A stretch of 35,879 bases of DNA from Puniceicoccales bacterium (GTDB taxonomy: Bacteria > Verrucomicrobiota > Verrucomicrobiia > Opitutales > LL51). This document shows positions 7,722 through 17,611 of this stretch, piece after piece. The stretch spans positions 1 to 35,879 of the forward strand of contig JAITAK010000013.1 of NCBI GenBank assembly GCA_031284165.1, written 5' to 3'. Each line of letters starts with the position of its first letter. The first letter of the stretch is position 1. The translations under genes were made by a program, and so were the position numbers. Under the pieces are notes generated by a model. That model was given only the letters and a program-made list of their open reading frames with translations. It searched no databases and was not told the DNA's origin.

Positions 7722-8900
7722 CTAACCCAGTAATTGATGCATATATTTTTCCCCCATTTTTAGCATTTTTGGCACGCGAATTTTTTTAGGAAATTTGAGG
7801 GTAATTGTTGTCCCCGAATTTTCTTGAGAGGCAATGGCAATTGTTGCTCCATGGTCTCTTAAAATGCGCTGTACGATGAACATGCCTAAACCGGTACCAT
7901 TTTCCTTAGAAGTGCAAAAAGGTTCAAAAATTTTTCCCACATATTCTGCGGGAATTCCCTTTCCGCTATCGATAAATTTCAAAATGACGTGGTCATCATC
8001 CGTTGAAGCGACGATGAGGAGTTGTTTTTTCGCAGACATCGCTTCCATGGCATTTTTGATGATGTTGAAAAATACTTGCTTAATCTGATCTATATCTGCC
8101 CATACGGTAGGTATTTCCCCTTTGATCGCCATTTTTACTTTAATAGCGGCGTTATTTAATTCTGGAGTGAGAAACTTTATGGTGAAATTGAGCAATTCTA
8201 ACAGATTTGCATTCGTGAAGTTGGGCACTACAGGACGTACGGCTTGCAAAAAATTTTTGATAATCCCATGCAGACGAGCGACTTCTTGCTTGCAAACGGT
8301 TAAAGCTTCTGCGGTTCCCGAAAAATTCCGCTCCTCAATAAATGAGTGCAATATTTCCAATTGTAAATTGATCGAATTGAGTGGATTACCTATTTCATGG
8401 GCAACGCCTGCGGATAGGAGTAAAATAGAGTTAGTCCGTTCATCTTCGATTTCGGTTTTTTTCTGTTCTAAGGCCTGGGTAACATCCGAAAATACACAAA
8501 TAATTTGTACCTCCTCGTCTCCAATAAAAGGTACGGAATAAAATTTCAGGAACTTTTCTGTAGGATAAGTGAGATGTAATTCGGCAGTAGTGGCTTTTTT
8601 CTTCATCTGACCGACATTGATCTGACGAACAAGCTCGGGAACGCATTTCCAGAAAATCATATTGCGCAGATTGCCCATGTTAAGCATTTTTTCTGCGCTA
8701 TCGTTAATGAGTAAGACGTAGCCGTCGTATCCGATCATCACGATACCATCCTTAATGATATTAATGACCTTCTCAAATACCTCCTTTTGTTTGTAAAATT
8801 TTCGGACCAATGAAACTAAAGTCGCATGATCGAGTTGATCAATGCGCTCTAGCAGATACGCCAATGTTTGCGTTTTCATTGCAAAAAGCTCTTTAACCAC
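7722..8900 (-). CDS. Soluble PAS-domain sensor histidine kinase, NtrB/AtoS-like; start GTG 8900 or ATG 8879
   Basis: PAS-like NIIKDGIVMIGYDGYVLLINDSAEKML; HisKA AGVAHEIGNPLNSI; N box NIIKNAMEAM; G boxes DSGKGIPAEYVGKIFEPF and GTGLGMFIVQRIL; no obvious TM segments. Confidence 0.9.
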   Translation of the reverse strand: MVKELFAMKTQTLAYLLERIDQLDHATLVSLVRKFYKQKEVFEKVINIIKDGIVMIGYDGYVLLINDSAEKMLNMGNLRNMIFWKCVPELVRQINVGQMKKKATTAELHLTYPTEKFLKFYSVPFIGDEEVQIICVFSDVTQALEQKKTEIEDERTNSILLLSAGVAHEIGNPLNSINLQLEILHSFIEERNFSGTAEALTVCKQEVARLHGIIKNFLQAVRPVVPNFTNANLLELLNFTIKFLTPELNNAAIKVKMAIKGEIPTVWADIDQIKQVFFNIIKNAMEAMSAKKQLLIVASTDDDHVILKFIDSGKGIPAEYVGKIFEPFCTSKENGTGLGMFIVQRILRDHGATIAIASQENSGTTITLKFPKKIRVPKMLKMGEKYMHQLLG

Positions 8901-8948
8901 GCTTTCGGCGTTGTTTTTAAGGTCTTCAAAGACCGTGCAAAAACGCGA

Positions 8949-9416
8949 CTAAGCTTCCTGGGCAACAAGTTCCACAGAGGTGACAGATTGCGTTTTTTTC
9001 GCTCTTCTTTTTTTCGATTTTCTATAGCCTGTATCGTTAGCCGCCACAAATTCAATGATAGCCATTTTACTGGCATCTCCTTTGCGCGGCAGCAATTTAT
9101 AGATACGTGCATATCCTCCATTGCGCTTTAAAAACTCAGATACCTTCTCATCGAATAATTGATGAACGGAGGAAACGCGGTGCAGACGCTCTAAAGCTAA
9201 GCGACGGAAATGTAATTTCTGTTCTACCGCACTCGCTTGTGCTGCTTTTTTAGCTAAAGTGATCATTTTCTCCACGAAAGGTCTCAATGCTTTCGCTTTC
9301 GCAAGTGTAGTTTCAATTTTTCCGTGTTCGATCAATGCCGAAGCTAAATTCGCAAGTAGCATCTGCCGATGCTCCTTTTTTACACCTAAAATATGATGAT
9401 GTTTTCCATGCCGCAT
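8949..9416 (-). CDS. rplQ: 50S ribosomal protein L17
   Basis: MRHGKHHHILGVKKEHRQMLLANLASALIEHGKIETTLAKAKALRPFVEK. Confidence 0.97.
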   Translation of the reverse strand: MRHGKHHHILGVKKEHRQMLLANLASALIEHGKIETTLAKAKALRPFVEKMITLAKKAAQASAVEQKLHFRRLALERLHRVSSVHQLFDEKVSEFLKRNGGYARIYKLLPRKGDASKMAIIEFVAANDTGYRKSKKRRAKKTQSVTSVELVAQEA

Positions 9417-9445
9417 TTTAATTCCTTTCGTTAAAATTTAATCTT

Positions 9446-10429
9446 TTAATTCAACATGCGCTCATCGATCTTCATTCCTAAAGATAAACCGAGCTCTTCC
9501 AATTTATTTTTAATTTCCGTTAGAGATTTTTTTCCGAAGTTGCGATAGCGCAACATTTCATTTTCACTTTTCACGACCAGTTTGCCGACCGTTGCAATAT
9601 TAGCGTTATTCAAACAGTTTGCTGCACGCACAGAAAGTTCAATTTCGTTGACACTCATATTCAGAAGCATTCTCAAGCGATTTTGTTCATCACTTGCCTC
9701 GCGCACTCCATCTTCGAACTCGACCATCTCATTATTAATCGAATCGAAAACATCCAAATGGCGTTTTAAAATAGCGATAGAATCTTTCAAAGCATTTTCT
9801 GGAGAGACACGACCATCGGTCCAAATTTCTAAGATCAACTTATCAAAATCGGTCATTTGGCCTACGCGTGTATCCTCGACAGAATAACGCGCCAATTTTA
9901 CAGGACTGTAAAGAGCATCAATGGGAATAATGCCGATATCCGTTGTAAATTTTCGATCATCGGCTAAAGCATAACCGCGACCAATTTCCGCTTTCATTTC
10001 AATAACAAGGCGGCGTTTTTCATTAATTGTACAGATGAGCTGATCAGGATTGACAATTTCGATGGGTACTGGGCTTGCGATATCTGAAGCCATCACTTTT
10101 CCTTCCCGCTCTACATCAATCGTCAAATTTAACGTATCCCGCGAACTAGATTTTAATAGGACCTTTTTCAAATTCAGTACGATATTCGCTACGTCTTCGA
10201 CCACCCCGGGTATCGATTGAAATTCATGGGCAACACCCGTAATTTTTACCGAAGAAATTGCTACACCTTCTATCGATCCTAAAAGTACCCTTCGCAGGGA
10301 ATTACCGATGCTGTGCCCATAGCCAGATTCAAAAGGTTCGGCAACAAACATTCCATAGGTATCCGTTGCCGTCTCTTCAATGCGAACCATTTTTTTAGGC
10401 AGTTCAAATTTTCCTAAACGTCTAACCAT
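9446..10429 (-). CDS. rpoA: DNA-directed RNA polymerase alpha subunit
   Basis: FVAEPFESGYGHSIGNSLRRVLLGSIEG; C-terminal ELSVRAANCLNNANIATVGKLV. Confidence 0.98.
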   Translation of the reverse strand: MVRRLGKFELPKKMVRIEETATDTYGMFVAEPFESGYGHSIGNSLRRVLLGSIEGVAISSVKITGVAHEFQSIPGVVEDVANIVLNLKKVLLKSSSRDTLNLTIDVEREGKVMASDIASPVPIEIVNPDQLICTINEKRRLVIEMKAEIGRGYALADDRKFTTDIGIIPIDALYSPVKLARYSVEDTRVGQMTDFDKLILEIWTDGRVSPENALKDSIAILKRHLDVFDSINNEMVEFEDGVREASDEQNRLRMLLNMSVNEIELSVRAANCLNNANIATVGKLVVKSENEMLRYRNFGKKSLTEIKNKLEELGLSLGMKIDERMLN

Positions 10430-10441
10430 AACAACTCAATC

Positions 10442-11050
10442 TTAACGACTATAAAATTCCACGATTAATTGGCCATTGATTTTTTGTTCCAATTCTTCCG
10501 CAATCGGTGCGCGCTCAATTTTCCCTTTTAACGTGACGGTATCCAGTGTAATCCAAGTGGGGAGCGTTCGATAGCGACAATCATCGATACTCTGCATCAC
10601 TAAGCGCTTCGAAGTATCACGTTCATTAGTCCCAATCACGATGCCACTTGCACAGCTATAGCTGGGGATATCCACTTTGCTTCCATTGACCGTAATGTGG
10701 CCATGGCAAACCAATTGACGTGCAGCACGGCGCGTCCTTGCGAATCCCAGTAAATAGACGACGCTATCCAAGCGCATTTCTAGCATGCGCAAAAACTGTT
10801 CACTAGTTACGCCGCGTTTCGATTTTGCCATATCGAATGTCAATCGAAACTGTTTTTCCGTTAAACCATACATAAAACGCAACTTTTGCTTTTCATTGAG
10901 ACCCATTCCGTACTCCGAAACCTTGCGGCGTAAACGGGGACCATGGATTCCTGGGAAGTAGGGTTTGCGTTCAACAGCTTTACATGGGGGAAAGATCTCA
11001 CAATTGAAACGCCGATTAATTCTAGCTTTAGGACCTATATAACGAGACAT
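10442..11050 (-). CDS. rpsD: 30S ribosomal protein S4
   Basis: MSRYIGPKARINRRF; S4 domain MRLDSVVYLLGFARTRRAARQLVCHGHITVNG. Confidence 0.98.
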   Translation of the reverse strand: MSRYIGPKARINRRFNCEIFPPCKAVERKPYFPGIHGPRLRRKVSEYGMGLNEKQKLRFMYGLTEKQFRLTFDMAKSKRGVTSEQFLRMLEMRLDSVVYLLGFARTRRAARQLVCHGHITVNGSKVDIPSYSCASGIVIGTNERDTSKRLVMQSIDDCRYRTLPTWITLDTVTLKGKIERAPIAEELEQKINGQLIVEFYSR

Positions 11051-11068
11051 AGTTTTCGAAATTTAAAA

Positions 11069-11566
11069 TTATATTCTCCTACGTTTACGGGGGCGACAAC
11101 CATTATGAGGTACTGGGGTTGTGTCCGTAATAGTATTGACCGTTAAACCCAGAGACTGAAGTGCGCGAATGGCTGCATCTCGTCCCATACCGGGTCCTTT
11201 AACTCGAACTTCGAGTTCTTTGAGGCCATGAGAAATAGCGACGCGACCTGCTTCTTGCGTTACGACTTGTGCTGCATAGGCTGTTGATTTCCTCGAGCCA
11301 CGAAAATTACATTTCCCAGAACTGGACCAAGAAATAACATTTCCCCGTAGATCCGTAAAACAGACTTTTGTATTATTAAAAGTTGCTAAGATGCTACAAA
11401 TACCATGAGCAATATTCTTACTATTTTTAGCCCTGCGAATTTTAACATCTGCATCTTCATTGCCCAAAATATCTTGGACTGATTCCTTAGGTTTGTCGAC
11501 CAAACCCTCCGCTCCTTCAGATGAGGGTATATTTTTCTCCACCGAATCTTCTGCCATAGTCATCAT
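11069..11566 (-). CDS. rpsK: 30S ribosomal protein S11 with N-terminal extension
   Basis: [58 protein letters not shown] end. ATGA overlap with the rpsM stop supports the upstream start. Confidence 0.95.
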   Translation of the reverse strand: MMTMAEDSVEKNIPSSEGAEGLVDKPKESVQDILGNEDADVKIRRAKNSKNIAHGICSILATFNNTKVCFTDLRGNVISWSSSGKCNFRGSRKSTAYAAQVVTQEAGRVAISHGLKELEVRVKGPGMGRDAAIRALQSLGLTVNTITDTTPVPHNGCRPRKRRRI

Positions 11567-11937
11567 TTCTTTTTAATCACACCAATTGTCTTCCTTGCGC
11601 CCTTGCGCGTGCGTGCATTGGTCGAGGTCCTTTGACCACGAACGGGCAATCCACGGGAATGGCGAATCCCTCGATAACACTTAATCGCCTGTAAGCGCTT
11701 CAAATTCGAAGCAATTTCACGGCGCAAGTCTCCTTCGATTTTCCATCCATTTTCGATAATAACAGCAGTAATTTTATTGATATTTTCTTCCGTTAAATCC
11801 TGTGCCCTCATGTCTGGATTAAGACTAGTTTGTTCTACAATGAGATCGGCGCGACAAGGTCCGATGCCGTAGACGTATCTCAGCGCATAAGGCAACTTCT
11901 TATTATTAGGAATATCTACTCCAATTAAACGCGGCAT
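11563..11937 (-). CDS. rpsM: 30S ribosomal protein S13
   Basis: [51 protein letters not shown]. Confidence 0.98.
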   Translation of the reverse strand: MPRLIGVDIPNNKKLPYALRYVYGIGPCRADLIVEQTSLNPDMRAQDLTEENINKITAVIIENGWKIEGDLRREIASNLKRLQAIKCYRGIRHSRGLPVRGQRTSTNARTRKGARKTIGVIKKK

Positions 11938-11943
11938 AATTAT

Positions 11944-11985
11944 TTATTTTTTATAAATTGTTCTACTCACTTTTTTGAAAATCAT
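11944..11985 (-). other. Mini-ORF MIFKKVSRTIYKK in the map-rpsM gap, ATGA overlap with the map stop
   Basis: Reverse strand AAAATGATTTTCAAAAAAGTGAGTAGAACAATTTATAAAAAATAA. Too short to be rpmJ or infA. Confidence 0.15.
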
Positions 11986-12749
11986 TTTTTTAACAAAGTC
12001 AAGATCTCTGGCAGACCATCCGTAATTAAAACAGTATGTTCACAATGGGAAGCCCATTGGCCATCTGCAGTTCGTATGGTCCAGCCGTCGGCATCTACTG
12101 AAATTTTAGGGGTGCCCAATGTAAACATCGGCTCGATAGCTAACGTCATCCCCGCTTTTAACTCCGGACCCTCTCCTGCGATACCATAATTCGGAACCTC
12201 AGGAGCCTCATGCATCGCTTGCCCAATACCGTGACCGATTAATTCGCGAACGACGCCAAATCCGTTTTCATCGGCCAAACGCTGTATCGCTGCCGAAATA
12301 TGTCCCACACGGTGACCAGCAACCGCAGCCGCAATCCCTGCGGCCAATGCCTGCTGCGTCACCTCGATTAAATGCTGAATTTCTGGCTTAATCGCTCCTA
12401 CGGCTACAGTTCGCGTATTATCGCCGACAAAACCATCGACGCGCATTGCCAAATCGACGCTAATGATATCGCCTTCGCGGAGTTTCTTTTTAGCCGAAGG
12501 TAATCCATGAACGATTTCGTCGTTAATAGAGAAACATCCATAGCCGGGGAAAATTTTTTTCCCCGAACGAAATCCCAAGGTAGTACTTTCCGCTCCATGG
12601 CGTTTCATCGCTTCCTTGGTCAAATCATCTAAATCCGCTGTCGAAACCCCAACGGCAATCTGCGAACAAACTTCATCCAGTACTAATGCGGCAACAGCAC
12701 CTACGCGGCGCATTTTTTCAATTTCTACTGAATTTTTGATAGGAATCAT
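11982..12749 (-). CDS. map: Methionine aminopeptidase, type I
   Basis: GYGCFSINDEIVHGLPS, DIISVDLAMRVDGFVGDNTRTVAVG, LIGHGIGQAMHEAPEVPNYG, TLAIEPMFTLG. Confidence 0.97.
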   Translation of the reverse strand: MIPIKNSVEIEKMRRVGAVAALVLDEVCSQIAVGVSTADLDDLTKEAMKRHGAESTTLGFRSGKKIFPGYGCFSINDEIVHGLPSAKKKLREGDIISVDLAMRVDGFVGDNTRTVAVGAIKPEIQHLIEVTQQALAAGIAAAVAGHRVGHISAAIQRLADENGFGVVRELIGHGIGQAMHEAPEVPNYGIAGEGPELKAGMTLAIEPMFTLGTPKISVDADGWTIRTADGQWASHCEHTVLITDGLPEILTLLKK

Positions 12750-12755
12750 ATGAAT

Positions 12756-14249
12756 TTATTTCAACAACCAAGCGACGATTCCTATCATTCCCAATCCCGC
12801 TAAAATTAAAAATACAATTTTGATTTTCTTTAAGGAGTCTACAGCTTCTGAAAAACTCAGCGTTTCTTTAAATCCCCGCGAACGCATTTTCCCTTTCTGC
12901 AAAAATCCGTCATAATTGCGTTCCAATAACTGTACTTCCATCTGACGCATCGTATCTAAAATGACCCCTACCGTAATAAGCGTTCCTGTACCACCGAAAA
13001 ACATCGAAATAGTATAAGGAATTCCAAAGGAAATCGAAATCAAATCCGGTAGCAGGGCAACAATAGTCAGAAAAATCGCTCCTGCAAGGGTCAGACGTGT
13101 CATTGAGAAATCAAGAAAATTGGCCGTATCGCTTCCAGGACGTACCCCGGGAACATAACCACCGCTCTTCTTTAAATCTTCCGCAATTTGCATAGGCTTA
13201 AACATAATTGAAACCCAAAAATAACTGAAACATAGGATCAGCGTTCCGTAAATTATGTAAAACACCGTCGATCCATGCATCAGAGCATTTGCAATTTTTA
13301 TGCAAAAGGGCACATTCCACGCCCCCGCAATGTAAGTAAAAATTTGCTGCGGAAACATAATGAGCGTACTTGCAAAAATCACGGGCATTACCCCTGCGTA
13401 ATTGACCTTCAAAGGAAGAAAAGAACTCTGTCCCCCTATCATCTTCCGACCTACAACGCGACGCGCATATTGTACTGGAATTTTTCGCGTGGCTTGCGTT
13501 ACCGCCACCATACTATAAATAACGACTATCAACAGGGTCAACATCAACAATAAGTGCGGTGTGCCGACGATAGAAGCATCTACACCCACCGGTTTAGTAA
13601 ACATCTCTATCAATTGAATGACAGCGCCAGGTAACGAAGATAAAATACCCACCGTAATGAGCAATGAAACTCCATTGCCAATGCCCAATTGAGTGATGCG
13701 ATCGCCAATCCAAGTGAGGATCATCGTCCCTGCCGTTAGAATAACGGTCGAATTGAATAAGAACCATCCTCGATTCATGATCACAATATCGCCATAAACA
13801 GATCGATCAAACCCTGGAAAAATTTTCTCCGGATAATTCGAAAGCGCCAAAACTAATAATATTCCCTGAATTAAACAGATCAGTAATGTCAAATAGCGTG
13901 TATATTGCGCAATTCTCTGTCGTCCATCCTGTTCGCGCTGAATCCGCGCGACACTAGGGGCGACGGCTGCCAGCAACTGTAAAATAATCGAGGCACTGAT
14001 GTAGGGCATAACGCCTAAGCCAAAAATAGCTCCCTTTAAAAAAGCGCCTCCCGTAAACATGTTATACATCCCAACTAAATTATTGCCCGAGCCGCGTTGC
14101 ATTGAAAAAAAATCGTGCAATGGCTTTGGATCCAATCCCGGTAAAGGAATACTTGCCCCAATACGTGCTATAAATAGTAAGGCAAACGTAATAACCAATT
14201 TATTACGTAATTCCTGTATTTTTAAACAATTAAAAAATGCCGCAAACAT
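12756..14249 (-). CDS. secY: Preprotein translocase subunit SecY
   Basis: RIGASIPLPGLD, GVMPYISASIILQLL, GGQSSFLPLKVNYAGVMPVIFAST, PGVRPGSDTANFLD; multipass. Confidence 0.97.
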   Translation of the reverse strand: MFAAFFNCLKIQELRNKLVITFALLFIARIGASIPLPGLDPKPLHDFFSMQRGSGNNLVGMYNMFTGGAFLKGAIFGLGVMPYISASIILQLLAAVAPSVARIQREQDGRQRIAQYTRYLTLLICLIQGILLVLALSNYPEKIFPGFDRSVYGDIVIMNRGWFLFNSTVILTAGTMILTWIGDRITQLGIGNGVSLLITVGILSSLPGAVIQLIEMFTKPVGVDASIVGTPHLLLMLTLLIVVIYSMVAVTQATRKIPVQYARRVVGRKMIGGQSSFLPLKVNYAGVMPVIFASTLIMFPQQIFTYIAGAWNVPFCIKIANALMHGSTVFYIIYGTLILCFSYFWVSIMFKPMQIAEDLKKSGGYVPGVRPGSDTANFLDFSMTRLTLAGAIFLTIVALLPDLISISFGIPYTISMFFGGTGTLITVGVILDTMRQMEVQLLERNYDGFLQKGKMRSRGFKETLSFSEAVDSLKKIKIVFLILAGLGMIGIVAWLLK

Positions 14250-14254
14250 GGATC

Positions 14255-14707
14255 TTAACTTTTCGCCACTTCGACCACAACCCCACCGGACGCTTCAATT
14301 TTTCGCTTAGCACTTTCAGAAAATTTATCTGCGATAATTTTTACCGGTTTGGTCAATGTTCCTCGACCTAAAATTTTAACAAAAGTTTCACTTGATCTGA
14401 CAATATCGTGTTTCACCAAAATATTCCGATCAATTTCGGCGTAATTTTCCATTGTCGCAAGTCTTTCTAAAACTTCGAGGTTAACCCCTACAAAACGCAA
14501 TGTAAATACGCTATTTCCAAAACCTCGCTTAGGTAAGCGACGATAGTAAGGAATGCCGGAGCAACAAGGCGCCGGAGTATAACCGGAACGTGCATTTCCT
14601 CCTTTATGGCCACGCCCTGCCGTTCCTCCACAACCACTTCCCTGACCTCGACCCCGACGCTTGGTCTGTCGATTGGACCCAACCTTAACTAAATTATATA
14701 ATTTCAC
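14255..14707 (-). CDS. rplO: 50S ribosomal protein L15 (GTG start)
   Basis: KRRGRGQGSGCGGTAGRGHKGGNARSGY, RRLPKRGF; GTG at 14707 preceded by GAGG. Confidence 0.96.
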   Translation of the reverse strand: MKLYNLVKVGSNRQTKRRGRGQGSGCGGTAGRGHKGGNARSGYTPAPCCSGIPYYRRLPKRGFGNSVFTLRFVGVNLEVLERLATMENYAEIDRNILVKHDIVRSSETFVKILGRGTLTKPVKIIADKFSESAKRKIEASGGVVVEVAKS

Positions 14708-14760
14708 ACCAATTCCTCTTGATTATTGATTAATTTAAATACAACGCTATGATATTTCAT
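14704..14760 (-). other. Mini-ORF MKYHSVVFKLINNQEELV, stop overlaps rplO GTG (GTGA)
   Basis: AAGGAG shortly upstream of ATG 14760; 18 codons; TGA at 14706-14704 overlaps the rplO start. Confidence 0.25.
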
Positions 14761-14805
14761 TTCTCCTTAATTTTCACTGAATAGACCGAGCGCAATATCA
14801 TAACG
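14745..14805 (-). promoter_or_regulatory. Inverted repeat, possible RNA hairpin in the rpsE-rplO gap
   Basis: Minus-strand arms CGUUAUGAUAUU / AAUAUCAUAGCG, 12 bp with one G-U pair, 37-nt loop containing AAGGAG. Confidence 0.4.
14757..14801 (-). other. Mini-ORF MILRSVYSVKIKEK, stop overlaps the next mini-ORF start (ATGA)
   Basis: AAAGGACGTT precedes ATG 14801; TGA 14759-14757 overlaps ATG 14760-14758. Confidence 0.2.
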
Positions 14806-14809
14806 TCCT

Positions 14810-15352
14810 TTAATTTTTATCGGGCTGACCAAAGCGCAATGCCATGACCTCAGAATATGAGCGCAACTTACCTAACGCATTAAGTGTTGCTTGCACCATT
14901 GCAAAGGGATTATTGGATCCCATCGACTTTGACAGGACATCCGTAACGCCCAGTGCCTCCAAAATTAAACGAACACCTCCGCCAGCAACAACCCCTGTTC
15001 CCGGAGCCGCCGGCCGCAACATCACTCGACCACCATCGGAAACCCCAATGACATCATGGGGAACAGTATGGCCTGCGAGTGGGTAGCTCTTCAAATTTTT
15101 TTTCGCCTGTTCCACGGCTTTTTTTACCGCGTTTGGAGTTTCTTTAGCTTTGCCTAAACCGATACCTACGCGTCCTTTGCCATCGCCAACGACAACTAAG
15201 GCCGAAAACCCAAAACGCCGCCCACCTTTAACGACTTTCGCACAGCGATTGATAAAAACAACTTTATCAATGAAGCGCCCATATTCATCCTGGTCCGACA
15301 CTTTAGCCGCTGATCTATTTTGGCGATTAAACTCTAAATTAGTATTACCCAT
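14810..15352 (-). CDS. rpsE: 30S ribosomal protein S5
   Basis: [75 protein letters not shown]. Confidence 0.98.
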   Translation of the reverse strand: MGNTNLEFNRQNRSAAKVSDQDEYGRFIDKVVFINRCAKVVKGGRRFGFSALVVVGDGKGRVGIGLGKAKETPNAVKKAVEQAKKNLKSYPLAGHTVPHDVIGVSDGGRVMLRPAAPGTGVVAGGGVRLILEALGVTDVLSKSMGSNNPFAMVQATLNALGKLRSYSEVMALRFGQPDKN

Positions 15353-15357
15353 AAAAA

Positions 15358-15717
15358 TTAGAACTTTAGCCCCATGTTACGAACAGAATCTGCAAATGCC
15401 TTTACTTTTCCATGGTAACGCTTCTTATCGCGATCAAAAACGACGGCAACGATTCCTGCATCAAGCGCCGCTTTGCCGAACAATTCTCCAAAAGAAGTTG
15501 TTTTAGAGATATTCGTCCCATAAGTTCCATTAGGTTTCTTAGCTACGGTCGACAAATACACCAACGTTCGTCCTGTATCGTCATCGATGCATTGAGCGTA
15601 AATGTGCTTACCACTAAAATGTAGCGATAAACGTGGCCGAGAAAGGGTCCCTAAAACCCCTTTGCGAATTCGCATTCTCCGCCGACACTGTAAATTTTTT
15701 TTGCGCTTAAGATTCAT
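15358..15717 (-). CDS. rplR: 50S ribosomal protein L18
   Basis: [64 protein letters not shown]. Confidence 0.96.
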   Translation of the reverse strand: MNLKRKKNLQCRRRMRIRKGVLGTLSRPRLSLHFSGKHIYAQCIDDDTGRTLVYLSTVAKKPNGTYGTNISKTTSFGELFGKAALDAGIVAVVFDRDKKRYHGKVKAFADSVRNMGLKF

Positions 15718-15729
15718 ATATTGTGCTCG

Positions 15730-16269
15730 CTATTTCGCTGATTTTTTACCTTCCTTGCGGCGAACATACTCACCTGCAATGCGTACTCCTTTACCCTTAT
15801 AAGGTTCCATCGGATAGAAGCGCTTTATATCTGCCGCAACTTTTCCAACTAAAAATTTATCAACCCCTTCGACGTGAATTGCCGTATTATCTTTAATTGT
15901 CACTTTAACTTCACTGGGCACCGGGTAAAGTATAGGATGAGAACGCCCCAATGCCAAATCTAAAACATTTCCCTTTAAAATCGCTTTAAACCCCACACCT
16001 TGAATCTCCAAATCTTTGGCATAAGGTTTTTGCACTCCCTGCACCATGTTGTTAATAATCGAGCGCACTGTACCATGCATCGCACGAGCATGGCGCGAAT
16101 CGTCTTTTGGGAAAACTTCGATGACATGACCGTTGAACTTGATCTCTACGGAACGATCGAAGGATTGAGAAATACTTCCATTCACACCACTTACCGAAAC
16201 CGATTCCTCAGCCAAGGTTACTTTAACTTCCTGTGGAATAACTATGGGCAACTTTCCTATTCTACTCAT
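15730..16269 (-). CDS. rplF: 50S ribosomal protein L6
   Basis: MSRIGKLPIVIPQEVKV; EIQGVGFKAILKGNVLDLALGRSHPI; PYKGKGVRIAGEYVRRKEGKK. Confidence 0.97.
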   Translation of the reverse strand: MSRIGKLPIVIPQEVKVTLAEESVSVSGVNGSISQSFDRSVEIKFNGHVIEVFPKDDSRHARAMHGTVRSIINNMVQGVQKPYAKDLEIQGVGFKAILKGNVLDLALGRSHPILYPVPSEVKVTIKDNTAIHVEGVDKFLVGKVAADIKRFYPMEPYKGKGVRIAGEYVRRKEGKKSAK

Positions 16270-16278
16270 ACTTGCTCC

Positions 16279-16668
16279 TTACCAAACCTTACACAATAAT
16301 TCACCACCTACGTGTTGTTGCATCGCTTCTTTACCGGATAAAACTCCTTTCGATGTCGTCAAAATACATATACCCAAATTATTATAAACCTTTGGGATCG
16401 AAGCATGAGTATAATATAAACGACATCCCGGACGACTACAGCGACAAATCCCGGTGATCGCTGGCACACCCCGTACATACTTTAGCGATAAAGAAATTTC
16501 ACTGATACCCGGGCGCAACTTCTTAACTTCATAATCAGCAATATAGCCATTTCGCTTCAAAATGTCCGCCAAATTTATTTTAATACTAGAGGACTCTGCG
16601 GAGCAGACTTGTTTATTCGCTCTACTCGCATTTCGAATTTTTGTCAAAAAATCTCCAATTGTATCCAT
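16279..16668 (-). CDS. rpsH: 30S ribosomal protein S8
   Basis: MDTIGDFLTKIRNASRANK; GICILTTSKGVLSGKEAMQQHVGGELLCKVW. Confidence 0.97.
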   Translation of the reverse strand: MDTIGDFLTKIRNASRANKQVCSAESSSIKINLADILKRNGYIADYEVKKLRPGISEISLSLKYVRGVPAITGICRCSRPGCRLYYTHASIPKVYNNLGICILTTSKGVLSGKEAMQQHVGGELLCKVW

Positions 16669-16669
16669 T

Positions 16670-16975
16670 TTACCAAGAAGCCTTTATTACACCGGGAATT
16701 TTTCCATAAGAAATTAATTCACGCAATTGAATCCGAGAAACACCGAATTTCCTATAATAGGCACGACCGCGCCCTGTAATTGAGCAGCGATTACGCAACC
16801 GCGTCGGCGAAGAATTTCGAGGTAATTCTGCCAATTTTCGACTTGCAGCAAAAAAATCTTCATCTGTTGTTTTAGGATTTTTTAAAATTTTCTTTAAATC
16901 GCTACGCTGTGCTGCAAATTTTTCAACGAGAGCCTTTCTCTTTTTATTACGTTCAATGATAGAAGTTTTTGCCAT
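16670..16975 (-). CDS. rpsN: 30S ribosomal protein S14 (long, non-zinc form)
   Basis: [60 protein letters not shown]. Confidence 0.97.
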   Translation of the reverse strand: MAKTSIIERNKKRKALVEKFAAQRSDLKKILKNPKTTDEDFFAASRKLAELPRNSSPTRLRNRCSITGRGRAYYRKFGVSRIQLRELISYGKIPGVIKASW

Positions 16976-16986
16976 AATATATTCTG

Positions 16987-17535
16987 TTAAGCATTTTTCT
17001 TTCTAAAAGGGACCCCTAACAATCGCAATAAATCGCGACCTTCATGATCCGTTTTGGCCGATGTCACAAAAGTCACATCCATGCCAATAACCTTTCGTTC
17101 TTTATCCACAGAAATTTCAGGAAAAATAGTATAATCCACAATACCTAAAGTATAATTACCTTGTCCATCCAATTTATTGGAAACGCCTCGGAAGTCACGC
17201 ACGGCTGGCAAAGCAATGGATACTAATTTATAAAAAAAATCATACATCCCTTGTCCCCGCAAAGTCACTTTCAGTCCGTTAGGCATCCCTTTTCGGAGTT
17301 TAAAATTAGAAATACTTTTTTTAGCCCTGACGATAATGGGCTTTTGACAACAAATTGTGCCGATGTTGCGTTCAATTTCCGCGATAAAATTTTTCTCCCA
17401 ATCCGAACCAATGGCAGAATTAACGACGACTTTTTCCAAATAAGGCACTAGATGCCTATTTTTATAGTTATACAACTGCGTTAATTCCGGTACAACCACG
17501 TTCATATAATATTCTTTTAAAACAGATTTTCTCAT
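16987..17535 (-). CDS. rplE: 50S ribosomal protein L5
   Basis: [62 protein letters not shown] 17535 ([10 protein letters not shown]) has AGAGGAG just upstream, so it is preferred over 17580. Confidence 0.95.
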   Translation of the reverse strand: MRKSVLKEYYMNVVVPELTQLYNYKNRHLVPYLEKVVVNSAIGSDWEKNFIAEIERNIGTICCQKPIIVRAKKSISNFKLRKGMPNGLKVTLRGQGMYDFFYKLVSIALPAVRDFRGVSNKLDGQGNYTLGIVDYTIFPEISVDKERKVIGMDVTFVTSAKTDHEGRDLLRLLGVPFRKKNA

Positions 17536-17611
17536 TTTTCTCTCCTCTGAGATCGAAGCTACTGCGACTCCCAAAAGCATTTATTTAAAATCTCATCTCC
17601 AACAAACGTCT

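Noticed and set aside
8921-8934. Small palindrome ggtcttcaaagacc between rplQ and the kinase, possible terminator
   Set aside because: Only a 5-6 bp stem with no U tract; too weak to call.
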